In this document: in pieces, positions 27,228 to 36,448 of the stretch
Layout: each line of letters begins with the position of its first letter
Numbering within the stretch: the stretch's first letter is position 1
Assembly: GCF_018459925.1 (NCBI RefSeq)
Contig: NZ_CP075371.1
Location: forward strand, 1,674,001 to 1,738,000
Direction: 5' to 3'
DNA: 64,000 nt
From: Nocardioides aquaticus
Lineage (GTDB): Bacteria; Actinomycetota; Actinomycetes; Propionibacteriales; Nocardioidaceae
Position numbers and translations under genes: made by a program
The notes under the pieces: generated by a model
The model's database searches: none
Seen by the model: only the letters and a program-made list of their open reading frames with translations
What the model was told of the DNA's origin: nothing

Positions 27228-28456
27228 AACCGGTGCAGCCGGTTGGGAACGCGCGGGCCCGGAGCCGCGATGCCGTACTCCGTGCGCAACCTGTGGACCT
27301 GGCTCAGCGACGCCGCCCATAGAGGGGAGTCACGGGGCAGCAGTTGGGTCTGCCGCTCCCACAGTTCGAGGTTTTCGCTGGCCCAGCGCGACCTCGTGGC
27401 CGAGGCGAGCAGGTCGGCGCTGTGGCTGGTGAGCAGCGCCTGGGTCAGCTCACGCTCGAGGACGTTGCGTTGCTCGACGACTCCGGGGGCGTCCGAAGCC
27501 GGCAGCAGCGGACCCTTATAGAGGCGCACGGCTTCATCGAGCCGTCGCCCGCGCAGCGCGGCGACTACATCGCCCCAGTCGGTTTGGATGGCGACCTCGA
27601 GCCGGTAGGGCCGCGAGTGCAGGAAGCCGGCGCCGAGGATCCCGCGCAGTCGGGTCATCTGGGCGCGCATCGTGGAGGGCTGGATGTCCTCGTCGTAGAC
27701 CGCCAAGGAGAGTTGCTCGCCGGAAACCCCGTCGGGTTGTTCAGCCAAGACAGCAACGATGTCGCTGTGGCGGCGGCTCAGCCGCCCGGTGCGTTCGCCC
27801 CACTCGACCTGGAGGTCGGGACGCCCCAATCCCGTAAGCTTCAACAGAGGCCGCTCGGCGTCCGGGTTCGGCTCGGGAGCGAGCGCGCGGCGCAGGATGA
27901 GCAGTCGACCCAGCTCGCTCTCGGCCATTCGTGCGGTGGCTTTGACCATCGCCAGTGTCTGCGGTGTGTCGATGATGCCCGTTCCCGTCACGTCGACCAC
28001 GCCTAGGACAGCGTCGGTCTCCGGATGGTGTATCGGTGCGGCAGCACACGACCAGTCCTTGACGGAGGTCGCGAAGTGCTCGCGGGAGTTGATGTGCACC
28101 GCGTCGTCGAGCCGGATCGAGGTCCCGAGGGCGTTCGTCCCGATCCGGTCCTCTGCCCAGTCTGTGCCTTCGACGAAGCGGATGGACTCCGCCTGCCGCT
28201 TGACCCCGGGGCGTCCCGCGACCCAGAGCAACCGCGTCTGCCCGTCCGAGACCGCCAGCACGCAGTCGGTCTGCACGGCGGCCCGCCCGAGGACGTCAAA
28301 GATCAGGGGGTACACCGGCGCGAGGATGTGGCCCGCCCGGTAGTCCAGGACCTCGCGCCGCTCCATCCAAGTCCGTGCCTCGGACAAGTCGGCGTCGACC
28401 CCTGCCTGGTGCGAGCGATGCCAGGACTCCGCAACCAGCGCGCGCATGGGACTCAC
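27224..28456 (-). CDS. GAF-domain regulator with winged-helix/BTAD-like C-terminus
   Basis: About 410 residues from a GTG preceded by GGAGGGGG; an ATG at 28447 is an alternative. The N-terminal half resembles the GAF/AcoR-type sensor (SWHRSHQAGVD, FVEGTDWAEDRIGTNALGTS, HFATSVKDWSCAAAPIHHPE). The second half lacks the sigma-54 AAA+ domain and instead has a winged-helix-like part (RHSDIVAVLAEQPDGVSGEQ) and a BTAD-like helical tail. Divergent from pduE by about 145 bases, it is the best candidate for the diol dehydratase operon regulator. Confidence 0.8.
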   Translation of the reverse strand: MSPMRALVAESWHRSHQAGVDADLSEARTWMERREVLDYRAGHILAPVYPLIFDVLGRAAVQTDCVLAVSDGQTRLLWVAGRPGVKRQAESIRFVEGTDWAEDRIGTNALGTSIRLDDAVHINSREHFATSVKDWSCAAAPIHHPETDAVLGVVDVTGTGIIDTPQTLAMVKATARMAESELGRLLILRRALAPEPNPDAERPLLKLTGLGRPDLQVEWGERTGRLSRRHSDIVAVLAEQPDGVSGEQLSLAVYDEDIQPSTMRAQMTRLRGILGAGFLHSRPYRLEVAIQTDWGDVVAALRGRRLDEAVRLYKGPLLPASDAPGVVEQRNVLERELTQALLTSHSADLLASATRSRWASENLELWERQTQLLPRDSPLWAASLSQVHRLRTEYGIAAPGPRVPNRLHRL

Positions 28457-28601
28457 CCTGTTCTGCCCCCTCCTGGATCCGGTCCCCACCATGCAGCGTC
28501 GACGCAACGTGGCGAGGTTCACAGTGCTGGGCACGACGATAACCCACCGCGGATCGCCCCGGTCTCGACTACCGGGCGCCCCCATTCCCAGGAGGAAGCA
28601 C

Positions 28602-29027
28602 ATGAGTCAACCCGCCCTGACAGCGGCCGACTATCCGCTCAGCGTGAAGCGGCCGGAGCTGCTGACCACACCCACGGGGAAGGCCTTCTCAGAGATCACG
28701 CTAGACGGCGTGATGTCCGGAGACGTCAGGGCGGAGGACCTGCGGGTCAGCGCCGAGACGCTTCGTCTCCAGGCGGCGCTGTCCGAGGCTGCCGGACGAC
28801 CCCAGCTCGGCGCCAATCTGCGTCGCGCCGCCGAGCTGACCGCCGTCGCCGACGAGCGCGTGCTGGGCATCTACAACGCGCTCCGTCCCAACGCCTCCAC
28901 CAAGCAGGAGCTGCTCGACATCGCGACCGAGCTCGAGGAGCAGTACAACGCCACGATCACCGCTGACTTCGTCCGCGAGGCCGCCGACGTTTACGAGCGT
29001 CGCGGCGTCCTCGCCGACGCCGACTGA
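28602..29027 (+). CDS. pduE: B12-dependent diol/glycerol dehydratase, small subunit
   Basis: A 141-residue subunit: YPLSVKRPELLTTPTGKAFS, LRLQAALSEAAGRPQLGANL and IYNALRPNASTKQELLDIA match PduE/DhaB3. The ATG at 28602 has AGGAGGAAG upstream. It is the first gene, before the large subunit, whereas the small subunit is usually last. Confidence 0.93.
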   Translation: MSQPALTAADYPLSVKRPELLTTPTGKAFSEITLDGVMSGDVRAEDLRVSAETLRLQAALSEAAGRPQLGANLRRAAELTAVADERVLGIYNALRPNASTKQELLDIATELEEQYNATITADFVREAADVYERRGVLADAD

Positions 29028-29059
29028 CCACTCAGGCCCCTGGAAGCAAAGGACACACC

Positions 29060-30763
29060 ATGACCGCCCTGGAGAACACTCCCGCCCCCATCCGGCACAG
29101 TCTGCGCACCGAGGTGCTGGAGAGCCGCCCCGTCAACCTCGACGGCTTCGTTGAGGAATGGCCCGAGAGGGGCATGGTGGCGATGGACAGCGACTTCGAC
29201 CCCAAGCCCAGCATCACCGTCGATGACGGTGTGATCACCGAGATGGACGGCACCGCGCGCGCCGACTTCGACTTCATCGACCAGTTCATCGCCGACAAGG
29301 CGATCGACGCCAGCCTCGCCGAGGCGTCGATGTCGCTGCCGGCCCAAGAGATCGCCCGGATGGTGGTCGACCCGACCACGTCGCGCGAGGACGTCCGCGA
29401 CGTCGTCAAGGGGCTGACCCCGGCGAAGCTGCTGGAGGTGGCCAACAACCTCAACATTGTCGAGATCATGATGGGTCTGCAGAAGATGCGTGCCCGTCGC
29501 ACTCCGGCCAACCAGGCCCACTGCACCAGCGCGCGTGACAACCCGGTGCAGGTGGCCTGTGACGCGGCCGAGGCCACGCTGCGTGGGTTCAACGAGGTGG
29601 AGACCACGCTCGGTGTGGTGCGCTACGCCCCGCTGGTGGCCATGGCGCAGCAGATCGGCAGCCAGGTCGGCACTGGCGGCACGTTGACACAGTGCGCGCT
29701 GGAGGAGGCGACCGAGCTGGCGCTTGGGATGCGCGGCATCACGGCCTACGCCGAGACGATCTCGGTCTACGGCACCGAGCCCGTCTTTGTCGACGGCGAC
29801 GACACCCCGTGGTCCAAGGGGTTCCTGGCCTCGTCGTACGCCTCGCGCGGCATCAAGATGCGGTTCACCTCCGGGACCGGCTCCGAGGTCCAGATGGGCA
29901 ACGCCCAGGGCAAGTCGATGTTGTTCCTGGAGATCCGCTGCATCTTGATCGCCAAGGGCGCCGGGAGCCAGGGCCTGCAGAACGGCTCGATCTCGTGCAT
30001 CGGGGTGCCCGGCGCGGTGCCGGCCGGCATCCGCGCAGTCGCGGCCGAGAACCTGATCGCCTCGATGGTCGACCTCGAGTGCGCCTCCGGTAACGACCAG
30101 TCGTTCTCGCACTCGCCGATGCGGCGCACGGCGCGGATGATGCCGCAGATGATGTCGGGCACCGACTTTGTGGTCTCTGGCTTCTCGGCGGTGCCGAACT
30201 ACGACAACATGTTCGCAGGCTCCAACGTCGACACCGACGACTTCGACGACTGGAACACGATCCAGCGTGACTTGCAGATCGACGGCGGCTTGCGACACGT
30301 GCCCGAGCCGGAGATCCTCGCCGCTCGCCAGCGTGGTGGCGACGCGCTGCAGGCGGTCTTCAACCACCTCGACCTACCACCGATCTCTGACGAGGAAGTC
30401 ACCGAGGCGGTCTACGCCAACGGCAGCAACGACTGCATCCCGCGTGACGTGATCGAGGACCTCAAGGGCGCGCAGTCGGTGATGGACCGGGGCATCACCG
30501 GCTTCGACCTGATCAAGGCGCTGGAGTCCGAAGGCTTCACCGACGTGGCGCAGAACCTGCTCGGCGTCCTCCGGCAGCGCGTCTCGGGTGACCTGCTCCA
30601 GACCTCGGCGATCCTGAAGGACATGGAGCCGCTCTCGGCGATCAACGACAACAACGACTACGCCGGGCCGGGCACCGGCTACCGCCCCTCCGGAGAGCGG
30701 TGGGAAGAAATGAAGCGACTCCGCCACGTGACCAGCGCGTCCAACCCTGAGCAGGAGGTCTGA
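29060..30763 (+). CDS. pduC: B12-dependent diol/glycerol dehydratase, large subunit
   Basis: A 567-residue catalytic subunit forming the radical-enzyme barrel that converts 1,2-diols or glycerol to aldehydes. Conserved stretches include QAHCTSARDNPVQVACDAAE, FTSGTGSEVQMGNAQGKSML, ISCIGVPGAVPAGIRAVAAE and CASGNDQSFSHSPMRRTARM. Close to full family length (about 555). Substrate preference cannot be read from sequence alone. Confidence 0.96.
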   Translation: MTALENTPAPIRHSLRTEVLESRPVNLDGFVEEWPERGMVAMDSDFDPKPSITVDDGVITEMDGTARADFDFIDQFIADKAIDASLAEASMSLPAQEIARMVVDPTTSREDVRDVVKGLTPAKLLEVANNLNIVEIMMGLQKMRARRTPANQAHCTSARDNPVQVACDAAEATLRGFNEVETTLGVVRYAPLVAMAQQIGSQVGTGGTLTQCALEEATELALGMRGITAYAETISVYGTEPVFVDGDDTPWSKGFLASSYASRGIKMRFTSGTGSEVQMGNAQGKSMLFLEIRCILIAKGAGSQGLQNGSISCIGVPGAVPAGIRAVAAENLIASMVDLECASGNDQSFSHSPMRRTARMMPQMMSGTDFVVSGFSAVPNYDNMFAGSNVDTDDFDDWNTIQRDLQIDGGLRHVPEPEILAARQRGGDALQAVFNHLDLPPISDEEVTEAVYANGSNDCIPRDVIEDLKGAQSVMDRGITGFDLIKALESEGFTDVAQNLLGVLRQRVSGDLLQTSAILKDMEPLSAINDNNDYAGPGTGYRPSGERWEEMKRLRHVTSASNPEQEV

Positions 30764-30768
30764 GGACC

Positions 30769-31338
30769 ATGAGCACGGTCGCATCCGAGAGCAGTCTGAC
30801 CCTCCTCGAGAGCGGGCCCGCCGGCCCGGGAACCCGGCCCGACGAGGTGGTTCTGGCGATCTCGCCTGCCTTCGCGGACTTCTTCTCCATGACGATCACC
30901 AGGATCGACCATGCGGTCGTGATGCGGGAGGTGCTGGCAGGCATCGAGGAGCAGGGCGTCACCGCACGGGTGATCCGGATCAAGTCGAGCGCCGACCTGG
31001 CCCTCATCGCGCACACGGCAGCGAAGCTGTCGGGCTCCGGCATCGGGATCGGGATCCTGTCTCGTGGCACGACGATGATCCACCAGCGGGACCTGCCGCG
31101 GCTCTCCAGCCTGGAGCTGTTCCCGCAGTCGCCGCTGATGGAGCCTAAGACCTACCGCAGCGTCGGCAGCAACGCCGCGCGGTACGCCAAGGGTGAGTCG
31201 CCACAACCGGTGCCGACGCTGAACGACCAGATGGCGCGGCCACGCTGGCAGGCCAAGGCGGCCCTACTGCACCTGAAGGAGACCGAGATCATCGTCCAGG
31301 GAGCCAAGCCCGTCGAAGTCCAGCCCCAGTACGCCTGA
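30769..31338 (+). CDS. pduD: B12-dependent diol/glycerol dehydratase, medium subunit
   Basis: A 189-residue subunit, five bases after pduC. DEVVLAISPAFADFF, GITARVIRIK-like GVTARVIRIKSSADLALIA, SRGTTMIHQRDLPRLSSLEL and FPQSPLMEPKTYRSVGSNAA are the family's core. The short N-terminal extension seen in encapsulated PduD is not clearly present, in line with no shell genes nearby. Confidence 0.94.
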   Translation: MSTVASESSLTLLESGPAGPGTRPDEVVLAISPAFADFFSMTITRIDHAVVMREVLAGIEEQGVTARVIRIKSSADLALIAHTAAKLSGSGIGIGILSRGTTMIHQRDLPRLSSLELFPQSPLMEPKTYRSVGSNAARYAKGESPQPVPTLNDQMARPRWQAKAALLHLKETEIIVQGAKPVEVQPQYA

Positions 31339-31448
31339 CCGGCTCTGGACGGGTCGGGTCCCCGCCATGGCGCCCGACCCGTCCACCACCACGTCCTGCG
31401 CACACCGCCGCGCAGGGCGCCACGCACACAACCACTGATGGGAGCCCC

Positions 31449-33325
31449 ATGCCCCCCGAGCCCCGCATCGTTGCCGGAGTCGACATCGGCAACTCCACCA
31501 CGGAGGCCAGCGTCGCCCGGATCCACCCCGACGGACGGGCCGAGCACCTCGCCTCCGCTCTCACCCCGACCTCTGGTGTGAAGGGCACGCCGAAGAACAG
31601 CGTTGGCGTGCTGCGCTCGCTGCGCCACGCGCTTGCCAACGCCGACGTGGCTTTCGGCCAGCTCGACACGGTGTTGGTCAACGAGGCCACGCCGGTCATC
31701 AGCGGACTGGCCATGGAGACCGTCACCGAGACCATCATCACCGAGTCGACGATGATTGGACACGATCCGCGGACCCCGGGGGGCTCGGCCTCGGCGTCGG
31801 GACCACCGTGCGGATCGAGGACCTCGAGGACGTCCCCGCCGGAGCGGAGGTGGTGGTCGTCGTGGGCGGCCAGCACGACTTCGAGGGCGCCGCGCGGCTC
31901 ATCGAGGCCGCGGTCCAGCGCGGGGTGAGCGCCAAGGCAGCCGTGCTGCGCAACGACGACGCAGTCCTGGTCGGGAACCGCATCTCGCAGCTCATGCCCA
32001 TCGTGGACGAGGTCTCGCTCGTGGAGGCCGTCCCCATCGGGATGCTCGCCGCGGTCGAGGTCGCGGCTCCCGGTCACACCGTGCGCACGCTGTCCAATGC
32101 CTACGGCATCGCCACCGTATTCGGACTTGACGCCGACCAGACCCGCACGGTCTCGCCCGTGGCGCGCGCGTTGACCGGTAACCGCTCGGCCGTCGTCGTG
32201 CGTACTCCCCACGGGGACGTGAGCGACCACACCGTGCCGGCCGGTGCGCTGCAGCTGATCGGGCGCGACCGCAGCCTCAGCATCGACGTCAACCGCGGCG
32301 CGCCGGCGATCATGGCGACCCTCGCGCGCGTCGGCGAGCTGGAGGACGCGACCGGTGAGGCCGGCACCAACGTGGGCGGCATGCTCGCCAAGGTGCGGCA
32401 GTCAATGTCGGACCTCCTCGCCCTGGCCGAGTCCGACATGCAGATCCGCGACATCCTCGCCGTCGACACCTTCGTGCCGCAGGAGGTACGAGGTGGCTTG
32501 GCCGGGGAGGTGGCGCTGGAGAACGCCGTCGCCCTCGCGGCGATGGTGAGCACCAAGCACAGCGGCATGCAGTCCGTCGCGGCCGTCATCGAGGAGCACC
32601 TGCTGGAGGCCGGGGCCGCGGACGTCAGCACCGTGATCGGGGGTGTCGAGGCCGAGATGGCCGTACGGGGGGCGCTCACCACACCGGGCACCGACAAGCC
32701 GCTGGTGGTGCTCGACCTCGGGGGTGGCTCGACCGATGCCGCCGTGATCGAGCGCAACGGCAGCATCCGAGCGACGCACGTGTCCGGTGCCGGTGACCTA
32801 GTCTCTAAGCTGATCGCCTCCGAGCTCGGCCTGGACAACCTCGAGGTGGCCGAGGCGATCAAGCAGCACCCCCTGGCGCGAGTGGAGAGCTTCTACCACT
32901 CCCGGCTCGAGGACGGCACTGTGCATTTTTCCGAGAAGCCGTTTCCGCCGAACGTGTTCGCTCGCGTGGTGACCCTCGACGGGGAGTCGATGGCGCCGAT
33001 CCCGACCAAGCACAGCGTGGAGCGCGTACGCCAGATCAGGCGCACCGCCAAGGAGCGGGTCTTCGTGGTCAACGCACTGCGTGCGCTCACCTCGGTGGCT
33101 CCCCACGGTGACCTTCGACAGGTCGGGTTCGTGGTACTGCTGGGGGGGAGCGCCCTAGACTTCGAGATCCCGCAACTGATCGCGGACGCGCTCGCCCCCT
33201 TCGGCATCGTCTGCGGCACGGGCAACGTACGCGGCACCGAGGGTCCGCGCAACGCCGTCGCCTCGGGCCTGGTCATGGCGTACGTGGAAGGCCTCGCCGA
33301 GATGAAGGAGACCGCCGATGTCTGA
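31449..33325 (+). CDS. pduG: Diol dehydratase reactivase, large subunit, frameshifted
   Basis: ATP-dependent chaperone-like protein of the DdrA/PduG family that swaps damaged cofactor. The ATG at 31449 reads VAGVDIGNSTTEASVARI (phosphate-binding loop) to STMIGHDPRTPGG, and then the frame shifts at a run of six G (31778-31783). One extra G restores LGLGVGTTVRIEDLEDVPAG and an unbroken frame to 33325 (VVLDLGGGSTDAAVIERNGS, SGAGDLVSKLIASELGL, LGGSALDFEIPQLIADAL). Total would be about 626 residues, a little over the family's usual 600-610. A homopolymer undercall is the likeliest cause. Confidence 0.9.
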
Positions 33326-33692
33326 GCTGCGCCGCGGCACGGGCCGTGGGAGCGGACAGCCCGAGCCGCCGCACGTGTTGGTAGCCGGAAGCGCCGACGA
33401 CGACCTGGTGCGCGCCGCCCTGGCCGGGATCGAGGAGGAGGGCGTACCGAGCAGGGTCGTGCCGCCGCGTGGCGACTCGGAGGCGGCCGCCCGTGCGGCC
33501 GCCCAGACGGCCCCGCTTGATGTCGGGCTTGCGGTGGTCGACGGCGCGGTCTGCCTGACTCACGCGAAGTTCCCGGACGGCCACCTGGTCGACAGGGTGG
33601 TTGACGCGAGCCCGGTCGAAGCACGCCTGCTCGGGCACGACGCAGCCCGGATCGTGCTCAGCGTCCCGCTCCATGTTGGGAACCCGCAATGA
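33318..33692 (+). CDS. pduH: Diol dehydratase reactivase, small subunit
   Basis: A 124-residue protein overlapping the end of pduG by 8 bases. PHVLVAGSADDDLVRAALAG, GIEEEGVPSRVVP and VGLAVVDGAVCLTHAKFP fit the DdrB/PduH fold, which is related to the medium dehydratase subunit and takes its place during reactivation. Confidence 0.9.
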   Translation: MSELRRGTGRGSGQPEPPHVLVAGSADDDLVRAALAGIEEEGVPSRVVPPRGDSEAAARAAAQTAPLDVGLAVVDGAVCLTHAKFPDGHLVDRVVDASPVEARLLGHDAARIVLSVPLHVGNPQ

Positions 33693-34123
33693 CGCTCGAG
33701 CGGACCATGCGCCCTCGCGTCCTGCACCCTGAGCACGACGGTGCGGCGCGCAGCGACATCATCACCCGGCTGGAGGATCTGGGGGAGACCTTCAAGGCCC
33801 AGCAAGCACTGGTACGCAGTTGCGGCGCGGGGGAGTTCGCCCCCGAGCTCAGGGCTCAGCTTGACGTGTTGCTGCGCGTACTAACCGACCTCCGCCGTCA
33901 GCAGCGCACCCTGGCGCGATTGTGGCGGACACTCCCAGTCGGCGCCCTCGCCCCCCAAGACTTGGTCGCCGACACCGACCTCCTAGTCGAGTTCCACATC
34001 GGGCTCGAGGCGCCGCTGGCCCGCTGCCGGAGCGCCGTGCTGCAGAGACAGCGTGAGGAGAGCCAGGCGACCTGGCACGAGGTAACCCAGCTCGCGCACC
34101 GGCGCCTCGCTCCCCACGCGTAA
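33689..34123 (+). CDS. Hypothetical protein at the end of the diol dehydratase operon
   Basis: A 144-residue, mostly helical, Arg/Leu-rich protein with no family I recognise. Its ATG overlaps the pduH stop (ATGA), so it is translated with the reactivase. An accessory role with the dehydratase is a reasonable guess. The genes one would expect next (aldehyde and alcohol dehydrogenases) are missing; insertion sequences follow instead. Confidence 0.65.
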   Translation: MTLERTMRPRVLHPEHDGAARSDIITRLEDLGETFKAQQALVRSCGAGEFAPELRAQLDVLLRVLTDLRRQQRTLARLWRTLPVGALAPQDLVADTDLLVEFHIGLEAPLARCRSAVLQRQREESQATWHEVTQLAHRRLAPHA

Positions 34124-34349
34124 AGCGGTCGAGTCCTTCCGCGGCACGGGCCGTCTCGATCGAGCGATCCCGACGACTATGTCGGATACTCATGCACCAG
34201 GCATGTGCGTGAGCGCGCTGCCGCTGCCCACCCCCACGGGGGGGCGAGTGCCTGTCATGGGGAGCGGGAAGGCCGCGGTCGAGGTACTTCCGGGTCACGC
34301 GTGGCTCATGGACATGCATCCTGGCGCAAGTATGGCGGCACCGCCGAAC
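34124..34349. other. Intergenic region before the IS cluster
   Basis: About 225 bases with no supported gene and no obvious terminator hairpin; it marks the edge between the diol dehydratase operon and the accessory DNA. Confidence 0.5.
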
Positions 34350-34797
34350 TAGGGGGTGTCTCCAATATCGAGCGTGATCGGGGCTTGATCCTCGGTTCAT
34401 GACCCGGATGGCGGTACTCAATGACGAGATGTGGGAGCAGATCGAGGTTGTCCTGCCGCCGGTGAAGGAAAGCCGGGGCCGGCCGATGCGTGATCACCGT
34501 CTGCTCCTCGAGGGCGCGATCTTCCGCTACCGCACAGGAGTCGTCTGGCGCGATCTACCGTCGGAGTTCGGCCCGTGGCAGACGGTCTGGAAGCGCCACC
34601 ACAGGTTCTCCACCGACGGGACCTGGGACAAGTCCTCACCGCGCTGCAGGTCCAGGCCGAACGCTCGTGGCGGTATCGACTGGCGGGTCTCAGTCGACTC
34701 CACCAGCTCGCGAGTGCACCAGCACGCGCTACTGCTGCGAGGTCGCAGGGCGGGCCCAGCTCGCACACAGGGGGCACGGTCGAATGACAAAGATCCC
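34350..34797 (+). pseudogene. Truncated IS5-family transposase
   Basis: From ATG 34399 the frame shows the IS5/DUF4096 start (LNDEMWEQIEVVLPPVKESR, GAIFRYRTGVVWRDLPSEFG, WKRHHRFSTDGTWDK). A one-base loss then changes frame (LTALQVQAE is in the next frame), and a compensating change restores GIDWRVSVDST. The catalytic remainder is cut off by the IS3 element at about 34798 and does not resume on its far side. Inactive remnant. Confidence 0.8.
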
Positions 34798-34833
34798 GGG
34801 GCCCTACCCCCGGATCTTGGACACGGGGTGTGA

Positions 34834-35733
34834 TTACGCAGCGGTTGGCAGCGTAGCGGTGGTGCGTGCTGTCTCGTAGGCGATGGGCGACTGGTAGCGG
34901 CACCAGGAATGGCGTCGTTTGGTGTTGTAGCGGGTGAGCCATCTGAAGACCTGGCGCCGGCAGGTGAGCTCGTCAGCCCAGCAGGCGGCGTCTTGGAGGA
35001 CCTCCCGCTTCAGGGCGGCGTTGAACGACTCGGCGAGCGCGTTGTCCGCTGATGACCCGACCGCACCCATGGACTGGGTGACGCCGAGGTCGGCGCAGAG
35101 TCGGGCGTAGTCCTTGGAGGTGTAGACCGACCCGTGGTCGCTGTGGAAGGTCGCCCCGGCCAGGCTGCCGCGGGTCGCGGCAGCTGCCTTGAGCGCGTCG
35201 TCGACGAGCTCGGTGCGCATGTGGTCGGCGACTGCCCAGCCGGCGAGCCGTCGTGAGTAGCAGTCGATGACGGTGGCCAGGTAGAGGTTCGTCCCGTCGG
35301 CCAGCGGCAGGTAGGTGATGTCGCCGACGTAGCGGAGGTTCGGGGCATCGGCGGTGAGGTCCCGGTTGAGCAGGTCGGGGACCTTCTGTCCCGACTGGTC
35401 AGGGATCGTGGTGCGGACACGGCGCTTCTTGGCGTAGCCGACGATCCCGGCGGCCTTCATCACGCGGGCGACGCGCTTGTGGTTGACCCGCTCCTCGGTG
35501 GCGGCGCCGTCGTTGAGCTCGGCAGTGATCCGTGGGGCGCCGACGGTGTTGTCGGCGGCGTGGATCTTGCGGATCCGGGCCTCGAGGTCGGCGTTCGCGG
35601 CGGCCCGCTCGGCCCGGGCCGCAGCTGCCTCCTTCCAGGCGTAGAACGAAGAACGCGTCACCTCGAGGAGCTCACACAGTCGCTTCACCTCGAAGGTGGC
35701 GGAGTTGTCGGCGACGAACTGGAAGCGACTCAC
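34834..35733 (-). CDS. IS3-family transposase OrfB
   Basis: A 299-residue DDE integrase-core protein: LNRDLTADAPNLRYVGDITY with the first catalytic Asp (WxTDIT position), YLATVIDCYSRRLAGWAV, TFHSDHGSVYTSKDYA with the second Asp and ADNALAESFNAALKREVL with the Glu. GTG start overlaps the orfA stop, consistent with coupling or programmed frameshifting to an OrfAB product. Confidence 0.93.
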   Translation of the reverse strand: MSRFQFVADNSATFEVKRLCELLEVTRSSFYAWKEAAAARAERAAANADLEARIRKIHAADNTVGAPRITAELNDGAATEERVNHKRVARVMKAAGIVGYAKKRRVRTTIPDQSGQKVPDLLNRDLTADAPNLRYVGDITYLPLADGTNLYLATVIDCYSRRLAGWAVADHMRTELVDDALKAAAATRGSLAGATFHSDHGSVYTSKDYARLCADLGVTQSMGAVGSSADNALAESFNAALKREVLQDAACWADELTCRRQVFRWLTRYNTKRRHSWCRYQSPIAYETARTTATLPTAA

Positions 35734-36089
35734 CAGCGCGTCTCCCCGGCGAAATACTTAGCCGCCCGTTGGAGGATCTCCCGCTCGGTGGACAGCTTGG
35801 TCGCCTCGATCTCGAGCTCGCTGACCCGGGCTTCGAGCCGGGCGACCTTCTGCTCCGGCGTCTCGTCCCCTGGCGGCACAGAGAAGGCCGTCTTGGACAG
35901 CGGGCTGGTGGTCAGCGTCCCGTCGGCAGCTGTCTTCTTGCCGGTCCCATACGCCTCGAGCCAATGGCGCAACGTGCCCCGCACGATGCCCAAGTCCTCG
36001 GCGATACCGCGGACCGTGGCCCCCGGCGTGGACTCATACAAGTCGACGGCCTGACGACGAAACTCCTCGGAGTAGTTCTTCCTGGCCAT
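35730..36089 (-). CDS. IS3-family transposase OrfA
   Basis: A 119-residue HTH protein (YSEEFRRQAVDLYESTPGAT, GIAEDLGIVRGTLRHWLEAY) with a C-terminal coiled coil (EQKVARLEARVSELEIEATK) typical of IS3 OrfA dimerisation, ending in LQRAAKYFAGETRW. Confidence 0.92.
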   Translation of the reverse strand: MARKNYSEEFRRQAVDLYESTPGATVRGIAEDLGIVRGTLRHWLEAYGTGKKTAADGTLTTSPLSKTAFSVPPGDETPEQKVARLEARVSELEIEATKLSTEREILQRAAKYFAGETRW

Positions 36090-36162
36090 AGTTCTGGATC
36101 ATCTCGCTTCCCCAGCAGCAGATGCTGGATTCAGCGTGTCCAAGAACCGGGGTCAGGCCCCC

Positions 36163-36366
36163 CTTCATGTACAGCGCGAGATCATCTTCGGCCCCGGTGG
36201 GCTTGACGCCGGCGCGTCGGTAGAAGCCGACGAGCCCATCGTTGTCGGCGTCGACGACGATGACCTTGCCACCGCCGGCGTCGGCGACGCGATCAAGGCT
36301 CAGCCACACCCCGGCCCTCCCGGGACACCCAAGAACGTACGGATCTGGGCTCAGTCAGAGGCGATG
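36163..36366 (-). pseudogene. GNAT acetyltransferase C-terminal fragment
   Basis: The minus-strand frame reads LSLDRVADAGGGKVIVVDAD, then GLVGFYRRAGVKPTGAEDDL and ALYMKG, the C-terminal part of a GNAT N-acetyltransferase (similar to the toxin-type GNATs). It runs directly into the IS3 right end, which destroys the C-terminus, and the N-terminal acetyl-CoA-binding half is missing toward 36.4 kb. Confidence 0.7.
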
Positions 36367-36448
36367 TCCCGACAACTCTGTGCCGTGCGCCGTTGAGCCC
36401 TGCACAGTCCTTTCTTGCCGGCTGAGGGGGATCAGTATGGGCGCATCC

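Larger units (their letters stand above)
34798..36162 (-). mobile_element. IS3-family insertion sequence
   Basis: Two overlapping genes flanked by related ends: CGGATCTTGGACAC at the left (34811-34824) and, reversed, CGGTTCTTGGACAC at the right (36137-36150), each preceded outward by a GGGCC-rich stretch. It was inserted between an IS5 remnant and a GNAT gene fragment, neither of which continues on the other side, so adjacent deletions have occurred. Confidence 0.8.

Noticed and set aside
28457-28601. A cobalamin riboswitch before the diol dehydratase operon
   Set aside because: None of the aptamer core elements seen in the three other copies is present; only a ribosome site was found.
28991-30367. 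A 458-residue open frame opposite pduC
   Set aside because: Complementary-strand shadow; pduC is conserved over its full length.
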